A stretch of 11,395 nt of DNA from Methylomarinum sp. (lineage in GTDB: Bacteria > Pseudomonadota > Gammaproteobacteria > Methylococcales > Methylomonadaceae). The stretch spans positions 1 to 11,395 of the forward strand of contig WTAG01000487.1 in the NCBI GenBank assembly GCA_013139755.1, in the 5' to 3' direction. Each line of letters starts with the position of its first letter. Within the stretch, counting starts at the first letter, position 1. Of the stretch, positions 7,138 to 11,395 are shown piece after piece. Below the pieces are notes generated by a model that saw only the letters and a program-made list of their open reading frames with translations, made no database searches and was not told the DNA's origin. The translations under genes were made by a program, and so were the position numbers.

Positions 7138-7739
7138 TGGATATTTCTTTAAAATTTCATACAGATCCAGCTGCTCAGATACCTGTTTCTCTATCAGCTA
7201 TTAATCATCTAATAGATGGTAGCAATGACCCGCAATCATTTGTTTTCTATCTAAGTTCAATTAATGCATTAAAAAAATTCCAGGCGGCATCTAATCCTGG
7301 TGTCGATGATCTGTTTGTTGAAGTGATTAATGTCACCAGCCTGTGGGCTGCAACCACTACGAAAGTATTAAACGATACAGTTAGAACAACAGCTAAAAAC
7401 GGCTATCGCTATAAAGCACAAGCTGTTGCAGGCGCTGGCAATACAGGCGCTTCTGAGCCCGCATGGACGTTAACTATTGGTCAAACAGTGGTTGATGGTG
7501 ATATCACATGGATAAATGACGGCAAGCTGCACGAATCTACCGAAATGAAATTGGCTCTATCACTTGTTGGCTTAGATACAGCAGTTGCCGGAGCCTCGGT
7601 TAATTTAGGCTCAGTCATTACAGGTGGAGCAGCTAATAATATACCTCTATATATAAGAGTAGATGACGCGACAGCTATTGTTGATAAGTTTGTAGATTTA
7701 GGGATTGGTGTGCTTAATGCCCGGGAGCTAGCAATATAA
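7137..7739 (+). CDS. Tail-tip protein with sugar-binding-like insert (200 aa)
   Basis: The outer parts (1-70 and 134-200) look like one beta-sandwich protein: SFVFYLSSINALKKFQAASN, PGVDDLFVEVINV, then EMKLALSLVGLDTAVAGAS and IPLYIRVDDA. Phage tail proteins with this KFQA.SNPGVD ... KLALS..GLDTA ... P.Y.RVDDA arrangement are familiar in prophages. Between them, about 84-128, lies a segment with Tyr90, SEPAW (106-110), the stretch TIGQTVVDGDITW (113-125) and a final NDG. This recalls the short Trp/Tyr carbohydrate-binding repeats (Y..T..G..G.SEP.WP...G.TV.DG...W) found in many phage tail and fibre proteins. A surface sugar contact is therefore plausible but not shown. The start overlaps the hub stop (TAATG) and has little Shine-Dalgarno sequence, so translation is likely coupled. 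Confidence 0.6.
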   Translation: MDISLKFHTDPAAQIPVSLSAINHLIDGSNDPQSFVFYLSSINALKKFQAASNPGVDDLFVEVINVTSLWAATTTKVLNDTVRTTAKNGYRYKAQAVAGAGNTGASEPAWTLTIGQTVVDGDITWINDGKLHESTEMKLALSLVGLDTAVAGASVNLGSVITGGAANNIPLYIRVDDATAIVDKFVDLGIGVLNARELAI

Positions 7740-8044
7740 TGCCTATTTCAGACAATATTAACAGGTTAGTTAAGCACCCAAGTAAACAAGTTCAACTGCC
7801 GGATCAAAAACAACCGGATTCTATTTCTAAAAAACTAGGTGCCGCTGATTTTCCTAGCGACGATTCCGCGGGCGCTGGGATTGCATCACCATTGACTGAA
7901 TCTAGTAGAGTGACAGAAATGCTCACACAATATGATGATTTTAATGTCTGGTCTGTTGATATCGAATTTATAAAGCAATTAAATATGACAGATACCGTGG
8001 GTCGTCCTGTTGTTTTTAATCTAACTATTCCAGAGGTTACATGA
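7739..8044 (+). CDS. Small tail-operon protein (101 aa), function unknown
   Basis: I do not recognise this family. The ATG overlaps the previous stop (TAATG) and a GGGAG sequence lies 11 bases upstream. The first half is polar and probably flexible (NRLVKHPSKQVQLPDQKQPD and onward), with a Gly/Ala patch (SAGAGIASPL). The second half has an acidic-aromatic stretch (MLTQYDDFNVWSVDIEF) and ends in strands (GRPVVFNLTIPEVT). No membrane segment, signal peptide or cysteine is seen. Size, lack of enzymatic motif and position between tip proteins suggest a connector or small structural part of the tail tip, which is inference only. It ends one base before the next start codon. Confidence 0.6.
   Translation: MPISDNINRLVKHPSKQVQLPDQKQPDSISKKLGAADFPSDDSAGAGIASPLTESSRVTEMLTQYDDFNVWSVDIEFIKQLNMTDTVGRPVVFNLTIPEVT
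8032..8036 (+). promoter_or_regulatory. Ribosome binding site of fibre-base gene
   Basis: AGAGG lies 9 bases before ATG 8046, favouring that start for the 161-residue protein. Confidence 0.5.
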
Positions 8045-8045
8045 T

Positions 8046-8531
8046 ATGGGTTTATTGACGAATAGAAAATACGACAATCTGATGAAGTTTTTTTTAACTA
8101 GCGCATTAACTGACAGCATATTAGACACTGCATTGCCGCTGTCGGTCGATGATGTTAGTTATTTAGATATTACGCTAACTGAAATAGCCCCCCTTTCTGC
8201 GATGCCTGCCGTTATCGTTAAGCAAGATGATAAAACGATAACGGAGTTTGTTAAATTTGTTTTTAACGGCGCTGAGGTTTTAATTATCAGAGCACAAGAA
8301 GGCTCGACAGTTAAAACGTGGGCTGTGGGTGATTATATTGAAATTATATTAACAGCAGAAACATTAAATAATATTGTTACTGAACTAGATAATCTGGCTG
8401 CTGCAAATATAGCAACACAGGAACAGCTTGATTTGACGGATGGATTAATAGATGCAGCAATAAACGATATTTTGGTTAATCAAAACGGTGACGTGCTTGT
8501 TAATCAAAATTGTGATGTATTAAGAAAATAA
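8046..8531 (+). CDS. Fibre-base/connector-like tail protein (161 aa)
   Basis: Residues 53-110 hold a pattern well known from phage tail-fibre attachment proteins: a strand MPAVIVKQDD, then EFVKFVFNGAEVLIIRAQEGST (79-88 is LIIRAQEGST), TWAVGDYIEI (91-100) and LTAETLNNI (102-110). The family consensus runs roughly 'VVRGQEGT.A..W..GD.VE.RLTA..L'. In this protein Arg-Gly-Gln has become Arg-Ala-Gln. The N-terminus (LTNRKYDNLMKFFLTSALTDS) is helical. After 110 comes a helical, Asn/Asp-rich region (VTELDNLAAANIATQEQL), ending in a duplicated octapeptide (143-158). Proteins of this type usually precede fibre or tip genes and probably link them to the tube tip. The gene is separated from the previous stop by one base. 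Medium confidence for class; precise role unknown. Confidence 0.6.
   Translation: MGLLTNRKYDNLMKFFLTSALTDSILDTALPLSVDDVSYLDITLTEIAPLSAMPAVIVKQDDKTITEFVKFVFNGAEVLIIRAQEGSTVKTWAVGDYIEIILTAETLNNIVTELDNLAAANIATQEQLDLTDGLIDAAINDILVNQNGDVLVNQNCDVLRK
8472..8519 (+). repeat. Duplicated octapeptide LVNQN(G/C)DV at protein C-terminus
   Basis: Two 24-base units, 8472-8495 and 8496-8519, encode LVNQNGDV and LVNQNCDV. The units share the GTTAATCAAAA core with a few third-position and first-position changes. A short Asn/Asp/Val repeat of this type could form a turn of a beta-helix or oligomerisation strand. Confidence 0.75.
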
Positions 8532-8534
8532 GGA
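8530..8534 (+). promoter_or_regulatory. Ribosome binding site of 162-aa distal tail gene
   Basis: AAGGA, 6 bases before ATG 8541, overlaps the stop codon of the preceding gene. It is a clear Shine-Dalgarno site, and it marks the point where codon use changes. Confidence 0.6.
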
Positions 8535-8540
8535 AAACCA

Positions 8541-9029
8541 ATGGCAAAAGAAAATATTTTAGGAACCGCGTCCCCGATTGGTTCAATAACACCTAACTTT
8601 GAGGGGCAAAAATTTATCAATACAACACCTGGTTCTGAGACGATTTATCTTGCTAAGGGGCTAACTCATGCGGATTGGCAAGAAGTTGGAAGTGGCGGAG
8701 GTATCTACCCAGGAGCCTTTACAGATTTAGGCACGCTAACTTCAGCGGCACCTGTAGATATATCTCTGGATACAGCAAATAATTTCTTTAAAGCGTATGT
8801 TAACGACCAACCCACAGTTATTAACTTTATAACACCTTTAGATACATCTAAAGCGCATTACGCTAAGATTAAGCTCGATTACGGCAACGCATGGGATGCA
8901 CCTACAGTAACAGCTAATGGTGGGGCAGTAGGGTTTGCGGGAATACCTTTGAACGGAGGAGTATCGCAGTATTTAGAAGTTATTTACTTCGGTGGGTGGA
9001 GAATAGAGTACATAGATCTAACTAACTAA
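8541..9029 (+). CDS. Distal tail/fibre-like protein (162 aa)
   Basis: Residues 13-50 carry a phage fibre-like pattern: PIGSITPNFEGQKFINTT, then ETIYLAKGLTHADWQEVG. Segments of form 'G..TP...GQ.Y.DT ... Y.A.GLT..DW' are common near the start of head- and tail-fibre proteins. A Gly-rich hinge SGGG (51-54) follows. The second part (55-162) is a beta-rich domain (LGTLTSAAPVDISLDTANNF, PTVINFITPLD, AHYAKIKLDYG, YLEVIYFGGWRIEYIDLTN), which reads like a jelly-roll or receptor-facing fold. No catalytic signature is seen. Ile ATA codons (six) equal ATT codons (six) here, unlike the tape-measure gene. The gene ends one base before the next ATG. It probably forms part of the distal tail surface; alternatives are a decoration or fibre chaperone, which I rate lower. 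Confidence 0.55.
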   Translation: MAKENILGTASPIGSITPNFEGQKFINTTPGSETIYLAKGLTHADWQEVGSGGGIYPGAFTDLGTLTSAAPVDISLDTANNFFKAYVNDQPTVINFITPLDTSKAHYAKIKLDYGNAWDAPTVTANGGAVGFAGIPLNGGVSQYLEVIYFGGWRIEYIDLTN

Positions 9030-9030
9030 G

Positions 9031-10926
9031 ATGTCATCTAACCCCTTCTCCGTAATGCATAAAAACCCAGCACCTTCAGGGGTAGTCTGTAAACCTGTGT
9101 CTACCATTGACCCGAGTGGCTCTGGCGTACAGTTTATAAAAACAGACTACACAGCTAATGTGAAACCCTCGGGTACTTACGAAAGGGATGAGGCGGGGGC
9201 TTATGTAATAAATCCTTCTATCCCTTTAGATGCTTCAGATCATATATTGGTAGACAATGCTAATAATACCTATGTACGCAGGGATATAGGTACTGATTTA
9301 GAAGGTGGTAACTGTAGCTGGGAAAGAAGCGATGGTTTAGTAATATCTTGGAATGGTCCATTAAGTGGTCATATTGGGCCGGTAGCTCCTACTATAGCCA
9401 AGAACAATACCCCCGCCAATATTATAGGAGGGTACGACAAAAGTTTGACTGTAAACGCGTGGAGTGTTGAGGGTTTTGCGGTTGGTGGTGACGGTATATC
9501 TAGGTATACAGGTGTCATTACTAATTTTGATAGGGTTTCTTACACTAGATGGGATTCTTGTATTTATTGTCATGGAAAAAAAATAAATGTTACAGGCCAG
9601 GTTCTTGGCGCAGGAATGTTGCAGAACTTTCTGGTAGTAGCTGTACGTAATGGAAGAAATAGCGACTCTATTCTTTACGGAAAACTATCAGAATTAAAAA
9701 CAACAGGGTGGAAGCTGGCAGGAAACGTGCCACTGCTGGATGTGGCAAACGTTAGGACAGTTTTAAACAGAGATCATGTATACAGTTTCAGTGCAAATGG
9801 TTTGTCATTTAATACACTTGTTCAAGTGTCTTTGAGGCATATACCTTTCGGTAATGGTGATGTACGAGCTGATAACTATTTTTTAACAGAGGATCGTTTT
9901 GCAAAGGTGGTTCTTAGTGGTGGGTTAATATTAGACCCCTTACTTGAGACTATATCTTTAGACTCTATAACAGAAATAACATACAACGACATATATAATA
10001 CAAGATTTCAGTATGATGTAACCCATACTGTAGTGGGATTGAGGACAGATTACACACAAACAAACTCAACCTCGCTCGTACTAAATGAAAATTTATTTTG
10101 TGTTGGATTCGTAGGAAATGTTGAATCAAGATGTGAGATTTCCAACGCTACCCTATCTGGGTCTGGTAGCGGTTCTGGGCATTTTATTATAGACTCGTTC
10201 GATTCTTCTGTATCAGGTGGTTCTACTCTGTCAGAAAGTTTTGATATTACTTTGAATGGCAGTATTGTTGCAACTTATGATACGCAGATTAATAAATCTT
10301 CAAATATAACTGTAACAGAAGACCCAGGGACTTCCGAGGCATTGTGGAACGGTTCATCAACGGAATCTTCAACTCAAACGGCATTCCAGCCCTTATACTG
10401 CGATATTGCTAATAACATATTGATATTAGCTAAAACCGTTTCTATAGAACCAAGCACTATCACATACTCAGGAGCTACTGATTCTAGTGTTATTACAGGG
10501 TCTTTTACCGAGACTTTATTGGACGGGGCAGTTCACTTACTAGACGCTCAGCTGTTTTCCTATAATAACTCTAGCACTGGCGATGTTAGACAGGCTAGCT
10601 TAGGTGGTAACGTCAACTCCCGCGTGAATTATGCTGCTAAAACAGGCGTTATCCCCTTATCTTATTCGAACTCTATAACAACACTTAAATGCCTAGTGTC
10701 CGTAATATCTTTTGCTGACGGAACAATTTTTCTAAACATTATTGGTAGGGTTTTCGATACAGAGCTTCAAAGTTATGTTGATGTGGAATTAGGTGTAATA
10801 AAAACACCGATAAAGCAATATACCAGAGCAGAGTTTAACGCTTTGTTTGATGTTACAGGAGGGGTATCACTGATAGGAAGTGCTGATGTTAATAACCCCG
10901 TACCTGGTATTTTATTTAAAATATAA
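9031..10926 (+). CDS. Large beta-rich distal tail protein, possibly receptor-binding (631 aa)
   Basis: I do not recognise a named family. It is the last gene of the tail operon. It starts MSSNPFSVMHKNPAPSGVVC, with a proline/cysteine-containing N-terminus, and has long alternating beta segments through 130-360. A CIYCH motif sits at 177-181. A Ser-Gly linker SGSGSGSG at 376-383 divides the protein. The following 384-520 region is rich in Ser, Thr and Asn (for example SGGSTLSESFDITLNGS, TEDPGTSEALWNGS, TDSSVITGSFTETLLDG), typical of exposed beta folds. The C-terminus repeats strand-rich sequence and ends IPGILFKI-like (VPGILFKI). No signal peptide, transmembrane segment or hydrolase motif is visible. 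Gene position, size and composition suggest a receptor-binding or host-range protein at the tail end. ATA and AGG codons are strikingly frequent. The Shine-Dalgarno site is weak and the start follows the previous stop by one base. Confidence 0.55.
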   Translation: MSSNPFSVMHKNPAPSGVVCKPVSTIDPSGSGVQFIKTDYTANVKPSGTYERDEAGAYVINPSIPLDASDHILVDNANNTYVRRDIGTDLEGGNCSWERSDGLVISWNGPLSGHIGPVAPTIAKNNTPANIIGGYDKSLTVNAWSVEGFAVGGDGISRYTGVITNFDRVSYTRWDSCIYCHGKKINVTGQVLGAGMLQNFLVVAVRNGRNSDSILYGKLSELKTTGWKLAGNVPLLDVANVRTVLNRDHVYSFSANGLSFNTLVQVSLRHIPFGNGDVRADNYFLTEDRFAKVVLSGGLILDPLLETISLDSITEITYNDIYNTRFQYDVTHTVVGLRTDYTQTNSTSLVLNENLFCVGFVGNVESRCEISNATLSGSGSGSGHFIIDSFDSSVSGGSTLSESFDITLNGSIVATYDTQINKSSNITVTEDPGTSEALWNGSSTESSTQTAFQPLYCDIANNILILAKTVSIEPSTITYSGATDSSVITGSFTETLLDGAVHLLDAQLFSYNNSSTGDVRQASLGGNVNSRVNYAAKTGVIPLSYSNSITTLKCLVSVISFADGTIFLNIIGRVFDTELQSYVDVELGVIKTPIKQYTRAEFNALFDVTGGVSLIGSADVNNPVPGILFKI

Positions 10927-10989
10927 GCCTAATTCTGCTTGTTGCAAACTAAATGTCTTTAATTCGCAATTTATACGGCTCGCTACATC

Positions 10990-11158
10990 TTAGCCCCTCG
11001 CCCCAAGCGGGGAGAGGGTTGGGGTGAGGGTGAGGGGTGATAAAAGTGCTCTCCTCCTTATTCTTTTTTCTTTGAAATATTAGAGAAAAGAAATGTTGCA
11101 GAAGAACATTTTATTTATTCCCCTCACCCAACCCTCTCCCCGCTAGGGGCGAGGGCTT
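10990..11158. repeat. Composite GC-rich inverted repeat (REP/BIME- or MITE-like)
   Basis: The left arm (about 10992-11031) and right arm (about 11120-11158) are inverted copies: apart from one single-base gap and a change in the loop and at the end, about 36 of 38 positions agree. Each arm is also a hairpin on its own: CCCTC-x-CCCC, short loop, GGGG-x-GAGGG. The roughly 80-base spacer contains a third hairpin, 11061-11071 pairing with 11082-11092 with one wobble and a 10-base loop. The left arm has an additional GTGAGGG duplicate. No clear target-site duplication or transposase is seen. It resembles the widespread 'CCCTCACCC..ACCCTCTCCC' repeats of proteobacterial intergenic regions. It may also serve as a transcription barrier after the tail operon. 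Confidence 0.8.
11061..11092. repeat. Inner AT-rich hairpin of the composite repeat
   Basis: TTCTTTTTTCT (11061-11071) can pair with AGAGAAAAGAA (11082-11092), 11 pairs with one G-T wobble, around a 10-base loop. It sits centrally between the two GC-rich arms, so the element folds symmetrically on either strand. Confidence 0.65.
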
Positions 11159-11345
11159 AAAGCAACTTTATTGTAGATTAAGTATTGGCTGAGGTTTATA
11201 CGTAATCAGGTTTCTTTTAAGATAATAGCCTTGCCCCTTTACTCATACTGTTTCTAGTAAGAATCATGATTAATCGCCTTATTTCTATGTGTCACAAGAG
11301 AAAATGATATAGTCCTTTTTATCTCGGCATATATTTGGAACCCAC
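11159..11345. other. Intergenic stretch without recognisable gene
   Basis: Between the composite repeat and the putative edge gene I see no open frame of useful length on either strand, no tRNA and no integrase site. A TATAGT (11308-11313) resembles a -10 box upstream of the edge gene, but no good -35 hexamer stands at the right distance. TGATTAATC occurs at 11267-11275 and again at 11347-11355. Together with the repeat, the whole 10927-11345 gap carries no supported protein gene. Confidence 0.5.
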
Positions 11346-11395
11346 GTGATTAATCATCAGACAACGTTTAAAGTATTAGAAAAACTAGGTTCCAG
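11346..11395 (+). CDS. Possible N-terminus of Ser/Thr-kinase-like protein, cut by window end
   Basis: The frame is open from 11313 to the window edge, with GTG at 11346 as the only usable start and a TGGA about 6 bases before it. The 16 visible codons read MINHQTTFKVLEKLGS. The segment FKVLEKLGS strongly recalls the beginning of bacterial Hanks-type kinases, whose first strand reads Y.(I/V)LEKLG(S/E)GGMG. The Gly-rich loop would start just at the edge and is not visible, so this is a suggestion from a short match. If right, it is a bacterial (not phage) gene and the prophage ends before it. Confidence 0.35.
   Translation, partial: MINHQTTFKVLEKLGS

Noticed and set aside
9361..9573. Minus-strand frame in the 631-residue gene
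   Set aside because: Short, no start signal, opposite a continuous coding frame.
9559..9573. Cytochrome c haem-binding protein
   Set aside because: A single CXXCH in a cytoplasmically made, Ser/Gly-rich beta tail protein without signal peptide is more likely coincidence; kept only as a low-interest note.
1..10926. Contractile-tail (Myo-type) phage
   Set aside because: No sheath gene next to the tube gene and no baseplate wedge, spike or LysM-type genes after the tape measure within the window.
10993..11018. Rho-independent terminator after the last tail gene
   Set aside because: The GC-rich hairpin is not followed by a run of T; it belongs to a symmetric inverted repeat. It may slow transcription but is not a classic terminator.
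10990..11158. CRISPR array
   Set aside because: Only two arms in inverted order with internal dyads and a hairpin spacer; no regular direct repeats.

Overview
The window is part of the tail-morphogenesis operon of a temperate or formerly temperate bacteriophage, very probably a prophage. It ends in what looks like flanking bacterial chromosome. All genes lie on the + strand and are packed tightly, with stop/start overlaps of the TAATG and ATGA type and long gaps absent until 10926. No sheath, baseplate-wedge or spike gene is visible, and a tape-measure gene follows directly on a tube gene and a frameshifted chaperone gene, so a long non-contractile (siphophage-type) tail is the best reading. 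The DNA is AT-rich. Codon use, GDA/FEQ-type tail proteins and the GC-rich 'CCCTCACCC...' inverted repeat on the right side fit a gammaproteobacterial host, but the host cannot be named from sequence alone.

Layout. 1-395: end of a tail-terminator-like gene. 382-555: small charged protein. 570-1316: major tail tube protein. 1316-1624: tail assembly chaperone, extended in the -1 frame to 1761 by a well-formed programmed frameshift site (slippery T TTT TTC at 1570-1576 followed by a strong hairpin at 1583-1607). 1761-4694: 977-residue tape-measure protein. 4691-5194 and 5191-7137: tail-tip proteins, the second a hub-like protein with five tandem GDA..LFEQ.V repeats at its N-terminus. 7137-8531: three smaller tail-tip or fibre-base proteins, one with a sugar-binding-like insert and one with the fibre-type 'RGQEG' region. 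8541-9029 and 9031-10926: distal proteins with visibly different codon use (rich in ATA and AGG), probably host-range or surface-exposed components acquired separately. 10927-11395: no phage gene. It holds a roughly 170-bp composite inverted repeat (REP/BIME- or MITE-like) and, at the very edge, the possible N-terminus of a Ser/Thr-kinase-like protein.

How the genes work together. The tube protein polymerises around the tape measure. The chaperone and its frameshifted long form would coat the tape measure and recruit tube subunits. The terminator caps the tube for joining to the head. The genes after the tape measure build the tip and the receptor-contacting structures. The -1 frame ends on the tape-measure start codon (TAATG), and that start has little Shine-Dalgarno sequence, so frameshifting may also feed tape-measure translation. 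No integrase, lysis, head or regulatory genes are in the window.
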